A stretch of DNA of 7,345 bases from CAWUJT01 sp963922715 (GTDB lineage Bacteria; Pseudomonadota; Alphaproteobacteria; Rhodobacterales; Rhodobacteraceae). Position 1 is the first letter of the stretch; every line of letters begins with the position of its first letter. The stretch is from contig CAWUJT010000106.1 in the NCBI GenBank assembly GCA_963922715.1, positions 1 through 7,345 of the forward strand, given 5' to 3'. The notes under the pieces were generated by a model. The model saw only the letters and a list, made by a program, of their open reading frames with translations. It was not told where the DNA came from and made no database searches. Shown here piece after piece: positions 1 through 7,159 of the stretch. The translations under genes and the position numbers were made by a program.

Positions 1-252
1 CATCTCAAACGCTTTGGCCCCGAAAGCTCGGACGAAGACTTTGAGGCTTATCTTTTCCTGCGGCCCAACCCCAAGGGCGTCACCTTTGAGCGCTGGCGTC
101 ATACCTATGGCTGCGGCCAGTGGTTTATCGCCGCGCGCTGTACCGAGACGCTCGAAGTCTTCGGGACCTACAAAGCGCAAACCATGAAGCCCCCCAAAAA
201 GATCTTAGATACTATCCGCGCCAAACGCCCCGATTGGGTGTCGCCCCTATGA
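1..252 (+). CDS. soxD: Sarcosine oxidase delta subunit, C-terminal part (5' end outside window)
   Basis: The frame is open from the left edge to TGA at 250-252 and gives the last 83 residues; the start and the N-terminal CxxC zinc ligands lie outside the window. SoxD is the small zinc-binding subunit of cytoplasmic heterotetrameric sarcosine oxidase (SoxBDAG). What is seen: a segment FLRPNPKG, then ERWRHTYGCGQWF, where fragment residues His34 and Cys38 have the HxxxC spacing of the second half of the family's zinc site. The lysine-rich tail is ordinary for the family in Rhodobacterales. The stop overlaps the soxA start as ATGA (249-252), so the two are probably translationally coupled. The order soxD-soxA-soxG is the standard one and predicts soxB immediately upstream. 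Identification is firm from motif and context. A paralogous N-methylglutamate dehydrogenase subunit (MgdB) is the only realistic alternative. Confidence 0.92.
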   Translation, partial: HLKRFGPESSDEDFEAYLFLRPNPKGVTFERWRHTYGCGQWFIAARCTETLEVFGTYKAQTMKPPKKILDTIRAKRPDWVSPL

Positions 253-3140
253 GTGTCCGCCTTGCCTCCGGCGGTCGTTTGATCGACCGTAGCCAGCCGC
301 GCTGGTTCACCTTTAATGGCAAGCGCCTCAAAGGTTACCAAGGCGATACGCTGGCCGCAGCACTGTTGGCCAATGGGCAGACGCTGGTGGGCCGGTCGTT
401 CAAATACCACCGTCCGCGCGGGATCGTGACAGCCGGGCCGGAGGAGCCCAATGCGCTGGTGAACCTCGGGCAAGGCGATCGGCATGAGCCCAACCAACGC
501 GCCACCACCACCGAGCTGTTTGACGGCCTTACTGCGCGGTCGCAAAACCACTGGCCGAGCCTGGCGTGGGATATCGGTGCGATCAATGCACAACTCTCGC
601 AACTGTTGCCGGCTGGGTTTTACTATAAGACGTTCATCCATCCCCGCGTGGCTTGGAAACATCTTTTTGAGCCGATCATCCGGCAATCCGCTGGCCTGGG
701 GCGGGCCCCCGATGCCGCGGCGCGTGACCCGGATCGGTATGAACATTTTTATGCGTTTTGCGATGTGCTGGTGATCGGTGGCGGCATCGCGGGGCTTGAG
801 GCGGCCATATCTGCGGGCAAGCAAGGGCAGCGTGTGATCCTATTGGAGCAATCGGCCCATTGGGGCGGGCGCGCGCCTGTCGATGGCGGGCCGGACCCTG
901 CCCCTTTGGTGGCGGAGCTCCGTGCGATGGAGAACGTCACACTACGGCTGCGCACCCAAGGCGCGGGCGTCTACGACCATGGCTATGTCCTGGCCTATGA
1001 GCGTGTTGGGGACCATATGCCAGATGCACCCGGCCCGCGTCACAGGTTATGGCGAATCCGGGCCGGGCAGGTGATCGTGGCCACCGGCGCGGTTGAGCGT
1101 CCCCTCAGTTTCGTAGGCAACGATGTGCCTGGGGTCATGCTGGCCTCTGCAGTGCGCGATTATGTTGTCAACTACGGCGTCAGCCCGGCTGACCGCACGG
1201 TGATCGTGACAAACAACGATGATGCCTATCGCACCGCCTTGACCTTGCTGGATGCCGGTCTGTCGGTGCCGGCGATTATTGACGCTCGGATGCAACCCAA
1301 AGGCGCGTTTTATGAAGCGGCTGTGGCCCGGGGGATACCCGTGAAGGCGGGGTATGCGATTGCAGCGGTGCAAGGACGCGGGCAGGTCAAAGGTGTGGAG
1401 CTGTGTATGCAGGCAGGCCAAGGCAATGGTGTGCTGGAGACGGTCGCTTGTGAGGCCGTAGCGATGTCGGGTGGCTGGTCCCCTGCGGTACATCTGTGGT
1501 CGCATTGTGGCGGGAAACTGATTTGGGATGAGGCGCAGGCGCTGTTCCGCCCTGATCTAACCCGTGCGCCGACCAATCAGAACGGTGCGCCGTTTGTGCA
1601 GTGTGTGGGATGGGCGGCTGGTGAGATCGGACAAGACAATATTCTGCCAACCTGGATCATGCCACAGGGCGCGGGACCTGCGAGCCGCGCGAAGATGTGG
1701 CTTGATTTCCAAAACGATGTAAAAGTGTCGGATGTCGATCTTGCGGCACGGGAGGGATTTGAAAGCGTTGAGCACACCAAGCGCTACACGACCTTAGGCA
1801 TGGCCACAGATCAAGGCAAGTTGTCCAATGTCAATGGCCTTGCGGTGTTGTCCCAAGCGCTAGACCGCCCGATCCCAGAGGTTGGCACAACCACATTTCG
1901 TCCACCTTATACCCCAATTTCGCTGGGCGTGATTGCGGGTGAAGCGCGCACAGACCTGTTTCAACCCATCCGTCAGACACCGATGCACGAATGGCACGCG
2001 GCCCATGGCGCAGAGTGGGAGCCGGTAGGACAATGGCGCAGGCCCTATTGCTACAAAAAAGATGGCGAAAGTACAAAGGACGCTGTGCATCGGGAAGTGC
2101 GTGCCACACGGGGCAGTTTGGGCCTATTGGATGCCTCAACATTAGGCAAACTGCTGGTCAGTGGTCCGGACGCGGGCAAGTTCCTCGATATGCTCTACAC
2201 CAATAGGATGAGCACATTGAAACCTGGGAAATGTCGGTACGGACTGACGTGCTCGGAGAATGGCTTTTTGATTGACGATGGCGTGGTGGCGCGTCTCGAT
2301 GATCAGACATTCCTATGCCACACGACCACTGGTGGTGCAGATCATATCCATGCTTGGATGGAGGACTGGCTGCAATGCGAATGGTGGACCTGGAACGTAT
2401 ATGTGGTCAATCTGACAGAGCAGTATAGCCAGATCGCTGTGGTTGGACCAAAGGCCCGCAGCCTTCTTGAGAAAATCGGCGGTATGGATGTGAGCGCTTC
2501 GGCTTTACCCTTCATGACTTGGCAAGAGGGACGTTTGGGCGGCTATGATGTGCGGGCATACAGGATCAGTTTTTCTGGCGAATTGTCTTATGAAATCGCT
2601 GTTCCCGCGGCAGAGGCTTTGGCCTTTTGGGAGCTGTTGATCGATGCGGGGCGGGAGTTTGACATCACCCCCTATGGCACCGAGGCCTTGCATATCATGC
2701 GGGCAGAGAAAGGGTTCATTATGATCGGGGATGAAACCGACGGTACCGTGATCCCACAGGACCTTGGGCTTGACTGGGCGATCTCGAAGAAAAAGGCCGA
2801 TTACCTGGGCAAGCGCGCCCAGGCGCGCGCGTATATGCAAGACCCGGATCGTTGGAAGCTTGTGGGCTTTGAAACCCTGGATGGGTCGGTGCTGCCCGAT
2901 GGCATTTATGCTGTTGAAGAGGGGAAAAACGAAAATGGTCAGGCGAAGACGATCGGTCGTGTGACCTCAACCTATTATTCCCCTACACTTGATCGCGGCA
3001 TTGCCATGGGGCTTTTGCGCCATGGTCCCCAGCGTATGGGGGAGGTGGTGGATTTTGTGAAAACAGATCAAAGCGTTGTGCAAGCGCGTGTCGTCTCGGC
3101 CGTGTTTTATGATCCCGGTGGGGAGAAGCAAAATGTCTAA
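249..3140 (+). CDS. soxA: Sarcosine oxidase alpha subunit
   Basis: This is the large subunit of heterotetrameric sarcosine oxidase, which oxidatively demethylates sarcosine to glycine and, with tetrahydrofolate, yields 5,10-methylene-THF and H2O2. The chosen start is the ATG at 249, which overlaps the soxD stop; the frame is open further left, but that part lies inside soxD. The product is 963 residues. Domains: residues 1-110 form the 2Fe-2S-like N-terminal domain with no cysteines, as usual for SoxA. A Rossmann dinucleotide-binding domain follows, with VIGGGIAG near 175-182, HWGGRAPVDGG, TGAVERP and GGWSP at 408-412. From about residue 590 (PVGQWRRPYCY) there is an aminomethyltransferase (GcvT-like) folate domain with GLLDAST, FSGELSYE (775-782) and MRAEKGF (817-823). 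The C-terminal GcvT_C barrel ends in GEKQNV. One oddity is that the segment around residues 455-470, joining the Rossmann domain to the linker, looks shorter than in related proteins (see findings). N-methylglutamate dehydrogenase MgdC is a less likely alternative. Confidence 0.95.
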   Translation: MSVRLASGGRLIDRSQPRWFTFNGKRLKGYQGDTLAAALLANGQTLVGRSFKYHRPRGIVTAGPEEPNALVNLGQGDRHEPNQRATTTELFDGLTARSQNHWPSLAWDIGAINAQLSQLLPAGFYYKTFIHPRVAWKHLFEPIIRQSAGLGRAPDAAARDPDRYEHFYAFCDVLVIGGGIAGLEAAISAGKQGQRVILLEQSAHWGGRAPVDGGPDPAPLVAELRAMENVTLRLRTQGAGVYDHGYVLAYERVGDHMPDAPGPRHRLWRIRAGQVIVATGAVERPLSFVGNDVPGVMLASAVRDYVVNYGVSPADRTVIVTNNDDAYRTALTLLDAGLSVPAIIDARMQPKGAFYEAAVARGIPVKAGYAIAAVQGRGQVKGVELCMQAGQGNGVLETVACEAVAMSGGWSPAVHLWSHCGGKLIWDEAQALFRPDLTRAPTNQNGAPFVQCVGWAAGEIGQDNILPTWIMPQGAGPASRAKMWLDFQNDVKVSDVDLAAREGFESVEHTKRYTTLGMATDQGKLSNVNGLAVLSQALDRPIPEVGTTTFRPPYTPISLGVIAGEARTDLFQPIRQTPMHEWHAAHGAEWEPVGQWRRPYCYKKDGESTKDAVHREVRATRGSLGLLDASTLGKLLVSGPDAGKFLDMLYTNRMSTLKPGKCRYGLTCSENGFLIDDGVVARLDDQTFLCHTTTGGADHIHAWMEDWLQCEWWTWNVYVVNLTEQYSQIAVVGPKARSLLEKIGGMDVSASALPFMTWQEGRLGGYDVRAYRISFSGELSYEIAVPAAEALAFWELLIDAGREFDITPYGTEALHIMRAEKGFIMIGDETDGTVIPQDLGLDWAISKKKADYLGKRAQARAYMQDPDRWKLVGFETLDGSVLPDGIYAVEEGKNENGQAKTIGRVTSTYYSPTLDRGIAMGLLRHGPQRMGEVVDFVKTDQSVVQARVVSAVFYDPGGEKQNV
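3120..3125 (+). promoter_or_regulatory. Ribosome binding site of soxG
   Basis: GGGGAG lies 7 bases before the ATG at 3133, inside the last codons of soxA. It fixes the soxG start at 3133 rather than the in-frame ATG at 3076, and gives an 8-base overlap with soxA. Confidence 0.7.
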
Positions 3141-3684
3141 ACCCGTGTCCGCCCTGGGTGGTGTCAAATCCGCAGGGTACGTCAACGTGCAAGAATGCGC
3201 CCCTTTTGGCATGGTGACCCTTCGCGCGAAACTGAGCGACAAGACGATTGCTGCCAACCTCAAGGACGTATTGGGCTGTCCCTTGCCAAACGTACGCAAA
3301 ATGTCATCTGGCACATATGGCCGCGTGGCCTGGATGTCGCCTGATGAGCTGTTGTGTCTATCGGAGTATTCCAAAGCGTATCAGCTCCGAGAACAGATCA
3401 AGAAAGGCTTTCAAGAACATCACGTGGTGGCAGAGGTTGTCTCGGACGCGCGCACGATTTTCAGAATTGAAGGCGCGCGGGCCGGTGAAGTCTTAACCAA
3501 GCTGGCCCCAGTGGACGTAGAACGCCTTGCAGCCGATGAAATGCGCAGAACACGTTTGGCACAAGTGCCCGCTGCCTTTTGGCGCATTGAGGATGGATTT
3601 GAGCTGATGTGCTTTCGCTCTGTGTCTGGGTATGTGTTTGATCTTCTCAAAACAGCCGCGAGTCCATGCGGACAGGTATTCTAA
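3133..3684 (+). CDS. soxG: Sarcosine oxidase gamma subunit
   Basis: SoxG is the fourth subunit of cytoplasmic heterotetrameric sarcosine oxidase. It has a GcvT-like (aminomethyltransferase-related) fold, and its role is structural rather than clearly catalytic. The product is 183 residues, within the usual 180-210. Visible family marks are WMSPDELL at 67-74, SDARTIFRIEG at 104-114 (the 'SD.R...i.G' signature shared with GcvT proteins), VDVERL at 127-132 and RSVSGYVFDLL at 162-172 near the C terminus. The start at 3133 is supported by GGGGAG seven bases upstream. The gene overlaps the soxA stop by 8 bases (ATGTCTAA), so translation should be coupled and the subunits made in matched amounts. 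It is the last gene of the operon in the expected order. No hairpin with a T-run follows the stop before the tRNA gene 41 bases downstream. Confidence 0.92.
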   Translation: MSKPVSALGGVKSAGYVNVQECAPFGMVTLRAKLSDKTIAANLKDVLGCPLPNVRKMSSGTYGRVAWMSPDELLCLSEYSKAYQLREQIKKGFQEHHVVAEVVSDARTIFRIEGARAGEVLTKLAPVDVERLAADEMRRTRLAQVPAAFWRIEDGFELMCFRSVSGYVFDLLKTAASPCGQVF

Positions 3685-3687
3685 GGC

Positions 3688-3716
3688 TTGCGTGTGCGGG
3701 AAGGAACGGCTATTTC
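3688..3716 (+). promoter_or_regulatory. Candidate promoter for tRNA-Gly
   Basis: TTGCGT (3688-3693) and TATTTC (3711-3716) are separated by 17 bases and end 9 bases before the mature tRNA 5' end. Each matches only half of the sigma-70 consensus, but the position is right for a tRNA promoter. It is the only arrangement I can find in the 41-base gap after soxG. If it is not a promoter, the tRNA would depend on read-through from the sox operon. Confidence 0.28.
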
Positions 3717-3725
3717 AAATGTAAC

Positions 3726-3799
3726 GCGGGCATGGTGAAATGGTATCACACGAGCCTTCCAAGCTCTTGGTGCGGGTTCGATTCCCGCTGCCCGCTCCA
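3726..3799 (+). tRNA. tRNA-Gly, anticodon UCC, with encoded CCA
   Basis: A complete cloverleaf can be drawn by hand. The acceptor stem GCGGGCA (3726-3732) pairs fully with TGCCCGC (3789-3795). The D stem is GTGA (3735-3738) with TCAC (3746-3749). The anticodon loop CTTCCAA (3756-3762) places the anticodon TCC at 3758-3760, closed by GAGC/GCTC, with a C-U mismatch at the outermost pair of the stem. The T stem GCGGG/CCCGC encloses TTCGATT (3777-3783). The discriminator is T3796 and the CCA end is encoded at 3797-3799. The UCC anticodon reads GGA and, by wobble, GGG glycine codons. The gene sits 41 bases after soxG and 27 bases before the ABC exporter, all on the same strand. It looks intact, and there is no duplicated 3' fragment elsewhere in the window to suggest an integration site. 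Confidence 0.97.
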
Positions 3800-3826
3800 G
3801 CTTGAACCCAAATAACCACAGAATTT

Positions 3827-5620
3827 ATGGCCGAACAGCACACAGCCCCCAAGGCCGCCGAGGCAGAGCGCGAAAAATCAAAAAACATAAGCGCTTTGAA
3901 AGCGCTCGTGCCGTTTTTGCACCCCTATGGATGGCTTCTGAGTGCTGCGGGCCTTGCGCTTGTTGTCACCGCGCTGCTGTCGTTGGTTCTGCCCTTGGCG
4001 GTGCGGCGCGTGGTCGATGGCTTTCAAAGCGGCAGTACAGAAATCCTAGATCAGTATTTTCTTGCGGCTTTGGCCGTTGCGCTTTTGATCGCGTGTGGGA
4101 CGGGCTTGCGGTATTATCTCGTCACCCGTCTGGGGGAACGTGTTGTGGCTGATATGCGTATTGCGGTTTTTGACCGTATGATCTCCATGTCGCCAGCATT
4201 CTTCGAACGCATCCTGACCGGCGAAGTGTTGTCACGGATTACAACGGACACAACCTTGTTGCTGTCTGTGATCGGCTCCTCGGTCTCTTGGGCGCTGCGC
4301 AATTTCTTAATGCTGCTGGGCGGGTTGATTTTGATGATTTGGACGGCGCCGAAACTTGCCGGATTGGTGTTGCTTATTGTGCCTGTTGTCATCGGACCTG
4401 TCATCTTGATGGGCCGCCGGGTGCGTAGGCTTTCCAAAGACAATCAGGATTGGATCGCGGAAAGCTCGGGCAAAGCGTCCGAGGCTCTGTTGTCCGCCCA
4501 AACGGTACAAGCCTTCACCCATGAAGGGGAAACCTCTGAACTTTTCCAAGATGTCACAGAGACCAGCTTTGCCAGCGCCAAAGCGCGTATCATGATGCGG
4601 GCGCTTCTGACAGTGATTGTGATCTCTTTGGTGTTTGCCGGGATCGTTGGGGTCTTGTGGATTGGGGCCAGAGATGTGCGCACGGATGTGATGAGCATTG
4701 GTGAGCTGGTTCAATTTCTGATTTATGCGGTTATCGTTGCAGGCGCTGTTGGTGCGCTGTCAGAAATTTGGGGAGAGCTGCAAAGGGCCGCGGGCGCGAC
4801 CGAACGTTTGGTGGAACTGTTGACGATTGACGATGCAGTGCAGGATCCAAAGGTCTCGATACCTGTGCCCAATCTCAAAGCGGAAAACATAACGTTTCGG
4901 AACGTGACATTTCACTATCCCACACGGCCGGAAATGGCGGCGTTAGATCTATTCTCACTCACGATTGCTGCGGGCGAAACAGTGGCACTTGTGGGGCCTT
5001 CAGGAGCAGGCAAAACAACCGTGATGCAACTGCTGCAACGGTTTTATGACCCGCAAGAGGGACAAATCATGCTCGGCGGTGTCGATGTGCGTCATATGAA
5101 GCGCGCAGACTTCCGGCGAGCGATGGCTCTGGTGCCGCAAGACCCGGTCATCTTTGCCGCCTCGGCCCGCGATAACATTCGCTTTGGACGACCAAAGGCT
5201 ACAGAGGTCGAGATTGAAGCCGCCGCCAAAGCCGCCGCCGCCCATGGTTTTCTGCAAGACTTGCCGCAAGGCTATGACACTTACGTCGGTGAGCGAGGCG
5301 TGATGCTGTCGGGTGGGCAAAAGCAGCGGATTGCTTTGGCGCGCGCCATTTTGCGCGATGCGCCGATCTTGCTTCTTGATGAGGCGACCTCTGCCCTTGA
5401 TTCAGAGAGCGAGCGTGCTGTGCAAGAGGCCGTGACCGCGCTGTCAAAAGAGCGGACCACACTGATTATCGCCCATAGGCTTTCGACGATCAAACAAGCG
5501 GACCGGATTGTTGTCATGGAGGCAGGGCGGATTGTTGCAGAAGGCACACACGACAGTCTTGTGGCCCAAGGCGGACTTTACGCGCGTCTGGCTAAGCTTC
5601 AGTTCAGCGATGCTGCATAA
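3827..5620 (+). CDS. ABC exporter, fused membrane and ATP-binding domains (ABCB/MsbA-like)
   Basis: This is a half-transporter of 597 residues expected to work as a homodimer in the inner membrane, driving export of an unidentified lipid, drug or other hydrophobic substrate. After a charged N terminus (1-30), six hydrophobic segments are visible at roughly 36-59, 77-99, 155-174, 177-196, 258-279 and 294-315. The intracellular-loop motif TGEVLSRITTDT (131-142) is typical of the exporter fold. The nucleotide-binding domain is complete: A-loop Tyr364 in FHYPTRPE, Walker A GPSGAGKT (390-397), Q-loop Gln438, signature LSGGQ (494-498), Walker B ILLLDE (514-519) with catalytic Glu519, and H-loop His550. 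ATP hydrolysis should therefore be intact. The start is the first ATG in frame, 27 bases after the tRNA, and it has no recognisable Shine-Dalgarno sequence. The substrate cannot be told from sequence; neighbours give no strong hint. Confidence 0.93.
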   Translation: MAEQHTAPKAAEAEREKSKNISALKALVPFLHPYGWLLSAAGLALVVTALLSLVLPLAVRRVVDGFQSGSTEILDQYFLAALAVALLIACGTGLRYYLVTRLGERVVADMRIAVFDRMISMSPAFFERILTGEVLSRITTDTTLLLSVIGSSVSWALRNFLMLLGGLILMIWTAPKLAGLVLLIVPVVIGPVILMGRRVRRLSKDNQDWIAESSGKASEALLSAQTVQAFTHEGETSELFQDVTETSFASAKARIMMRALLTVIVISLVFAGIVGVLWIGARDVRTDVMSIGELVQFLIYAVIVAGAVGALSEIWGELQRAAGATERLVELLTIDDAVQDPKVSIPVPNLKAENITFRNVTFHYPTRPEMAALDLFSLTIAAGETVALVGPSGAGKTTVMQLLQRFYDPQEGQIMLGGVDVRHMKRADFRRAMALVPQDPVIFAASARDNIRFGRPKATEVEIEAAAKAAAAHGFLQDLPQGYDTYVGERGVMLSGGQKQRIALARAILRDAPILLLDEATSALDSESERAVQEAVTALSKERTTLIIAHRLSTIKQADRIVVMEAGRIVAEGTHDSLVAQGGLYARLAKLQFSDAA

Positions 5621-5662
5621 ATGCATTAAAGAGTGCGCGGAATAAATGTTGGCCTTTCAATG

Positions 5663-5668
5663 AAAAGG
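5663..5668 (+). promoter_or_regulatory. Ribosome binding site of the flavoprotein gene
   Basis: AAAAGG lies 6 bases before the ATG at 5675. It favours that start over the in-frame ATGs at 5633 and 5660, neither of which has a purine-rich site in front. Confidence 0.6.
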
Positions 5669-5674
5669 TATGCC

Positions 5675-6283
5675 ATGACACGTATAACCGATATTGCCTC
5701 TCTCGAAGCGCTTTACCCAAAATCACCCAGTGAGCCAGCACTGCGTAAAGTTGCGCGTCGCCTGACACCGCTCTATCGTCGTTGGATTGAAGCCTCGCGG
5801 TTTTGTGTGCTTTCAACTGTTGGGCGGGACGGCACAGATGGAAGCCCGCGCGGGGATGATGGCCCTGTGGTTTTAGAGCTTGATCCAAGCACTCTGGCGT
5901 TGCCAGATTGGCGGGGGAACAATCGGCTGGATAGTTTGCGAAATATTGTCACAGATGGACGTGTTTCGCTCATGTTTATGGTGCCAGGCTCAACCACCGT
6001 TGTGCGGGTGAATGGACACGCCACACTTGAGACGGCGCCGGAGCTTTGTGGGCGGTTTGTGCAAAAAGGGCGGCAGCCGAAATCAGTGATCGTAATCGCA
6101 ATAGCTGAAATTTACACCCAATGTGCAAAAGCGATTTTGCGTTCTGGTCTTTGGATGTCGCACGACGAAAGTTCAAGAGTTCCGACAGCTGGGCAAATAC
6201 TTGCAGAAATGACAAATGGAGAGGTTGATGCTGCGGCTTATGATGAGGAAAGACGGCAACGTGGCCCAGAAACATTGTGGTAG
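5675..6283 (+). CDS. FMN-dependent PPOX-type flavoprotein, MSMEG_1061/DR2398 family
   Basis: The 202-residue product matches, from memory, the MSMEG_1061 (DR2398) branch of the pyridoxamine 5'-phosphate oxidase-like split-barrel fold. Marks seen: RWIEASRFCVLSTVGRDG at about 36-53, SPRGD (57-61), WRGNNRLDSLRNI (79-91), MFMVPG (100-105), VRVNGHATL (110-118), and the C-terminal CAKAILRSGLW (150-160) that is distinctive for this branch. Members are expected to bind FMN as cytoplasmic homodimers. Their substrate is unknown, and they should not be called true PdxH. The start at 5675 is chosen for its AAAAGG site; starts at 5633 or 5660 would add 14 or 5 residues that do not look conserved. It follows the ABC exporter gene by 54 bases without a clear terminator and may be co-transcribed. 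Its stop lies two bases from the end of convergent panC. Confidence 0.86.
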   Translation: MTRITDIASLEALYPKSPSEPALRKVARRLTPLYRRWIEASRFCVLSTVGRDGTDGSPRGDDGPVVLELDPSTLALPDWRGNNRLDSLRNIVTDGRVSLMFMVPGSTTVVRVNGHATLETAPELCGRFVQKGRQPKSVIVIAIAEIYTQCAKAILRSGLWMSHDESSRVPTAGQILAEMTNGEVDAAAYDEERRQRGPETLW

Positions 6284-6285
6284 GT

Positions 6286-7128
6286 TTAAGGTGACTGAAG
6301 CACGGCATTATCAATAAGGAGTATGCCTCCGAATTCCACGCCGAGCAAAAGAACGGCGGGTGCTTGTAGGGGGCCGGGGGATATCTGCTCCAAAGTCATC
6401 GCATCTCTCAGATCAACGGATTTGAGTGTGGCGCGGGGTTCAGAACGCAGCATGTCTTGGGCTTCTTTTAGAATACGGCTTGCGCTTGCCCCTGTCAGCG
6501 CAAGATTTTCAGCATGCTTGAGCGTTTTGTGCAGGATAATGGCGGCAGTGCGATCTTGCGGTGTAAGACGTCGGTTGCGCGAGGACATCGCCAGCCCATC
6601 GGTCTCTCGCACTGTTGGCTGTGCATGAATTGTAACACGCATCTCTAAATCTCGGACCAGTTGCCGGATCACGAGGAGTTGTTGGTAATCTTTCTCTCCA
6701 AACCAGGCGGCCTCCGGCTCCACAAGGTTAAAGAGCTTTGTGACAATCGTGGCGACACCCCGAAAATGTCCGGGCCGGAGTTCTCCCATAAGCATGGTGG
6801 CAAGCCGCGGTGTTTCAATGATCGTGTCTGCCCCTTCAGGATACATCTCTGCGACAGGTGGCGCAAAGATAAGATCAACACCCTGCGCCTGCAGCTGAGC
6901 AAGGTCATCCTCAAACGTGCTGGGATAGTTTTCCAAATCATCCGCATTGCCAAACTGTGTTGGATTAACAAAGATGGATACAATCGTACTGCCTGACGCG
7001 GCTTGAGCCGCAGAAATAAGGGCCATGTGGCCTGCATGTAAGGCCCCCATTGTGGGCACGAACCCAACAGGACCAGACAGCAGGGCACGCGCGTTGCGCA
7101 AAGCTTGGCGGGTTTTTACGATTTTCAT
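6286..7128 (-). CDS. panC: Pantothenate synthetase (pantoate--beta-alanine ligase)
   Basis: This cytoplasmic enzyme joins pantoate and beta-alanine, using ATP through a pantoyl-adenylate intermediate, to make pantothenate, the precursor of coenzyme A. The 280-residue length is typical. All family motifs are in order: PTMGALHAGH at 25-34, with the HxGH nucleotidyltransferase signature (His31, His34); FVNPTQFG at 53-60; MYP at 95-97; RPGHFRGV at 118-125; FGEKDYQQ at 143-150; and the KMSKS-like SSRNRRL at 182-188. The start ATG (complement of 7126-7128) gives the standard N terminus MKIVKTRQALR. No convincing Shine-Dalgarno sequence precedes it. panB, often next to panC, is not seen: downstream is the convergent flavoprotein gene, and the upstream fragment does not resemble PanB. 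The gene looks intact and functional. Confidence 0.97.
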   Translation of the reverse strand: MKIVKTRQALRNARALLSGPVGFVPTMGALHAGHMALISAAQAASGSTIVSIFVNPTQFGNADDLENYPSTFEDDLAQLQAQGVDLIFAPPVAEMYPEGADTIIETPRLATMLMGELRPGHFRGVATIVTKLFNLVEPEAAWFGEKDYQQLLVIRQLVRDLEMRVTIHAQPTVRETDGLAMSSRNRRLTPQDRTAAIILHKTLKHAENLALTGASASRILKEAQDMLRSEPRATLKSVDLRDAMTLEQISPGPLQAPAVLLLGVEFGGILLIDNAVLQSP

Positions 7129-7146
7129 ATCACGGGCATATCAAGA

Positions 7147-7159
7147 CCACATACTGTGG
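7147..7159. repeat. Short perfect inverted repeat upstream of panC
   Basis: CCACA-TAC-TGTGG is a pair of perfect 5-base arms around a 3-base centre, 19 bases upstream of the panC start codon. The position would suit an operator or a small leader hairpin. On the minus strand TTGCCA overlaps its far side, with TATGCC 16 bases further on, which could form a poor promoter almost at the start codon. Arms this short can occur by chance, so functional meaning is doubtful. Confidence 0.25.

Noticed and set aside
120..248. In-frame extension of soxA to an ATG at 120
   Set aside because: The added 43 residues lie within soxD in another frame and match no SoxA N terminus. The conserved SoxA N terminus begins at the ATGA overlap at 249.
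168..824. Long open frame (218 codons) on the minus strand opposite soxD/soxA
   Set aside because: It lies entirely opposite well-conserved soxD and soxA, has no recognisable domain, and is the usual mirror effect of a GC-rich gene.
3726..3799. tRNA-Gly as an attachment site for an integrated element
   Set aside because: No integrase gene and no second copy of the tRNA 3' end occur in the window, and the flanking genes look like core genes.
5215..5245. GCC-rich repeated run in the exporter gene
   Set aside because: It encodes an alanine-rich helix (AAAKAAAAHGF) in the ATPase helical region, where exporters of this type normally have similar sequence. It is not a separate repeat element.
5614..5631. 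Small hairpin TGCAT-AA-ATGCA at the exporter stop codon, considered as a terminator
   Set aside because: It has only five AT-rich pairs with a two-base loop and no following T-run, so it cannot be supported as a terminator.
5633..5674. Upstream ATGs for the flavoprotein at 5633 and 5660
   Set aside because: Neither has a ribosome binding site, and the extra residues do not look like the family's N terminus; AAAAGG supports 5675.
6323..6996. Plus-strand open frames (6323-6628 and 6661-6996) inside panC
   Set aside because: panC is complete and has every family motif on the minus strand; these are antisense shadows without recognisable content.
7126..7140. Tiny upstream frame (Met-Pro-Val-Ile-stop) overlapping the panC start as ATGA
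   Set aside because: Four codons with no ribosome binding site are easily a chance event; it is not reported as a gene.
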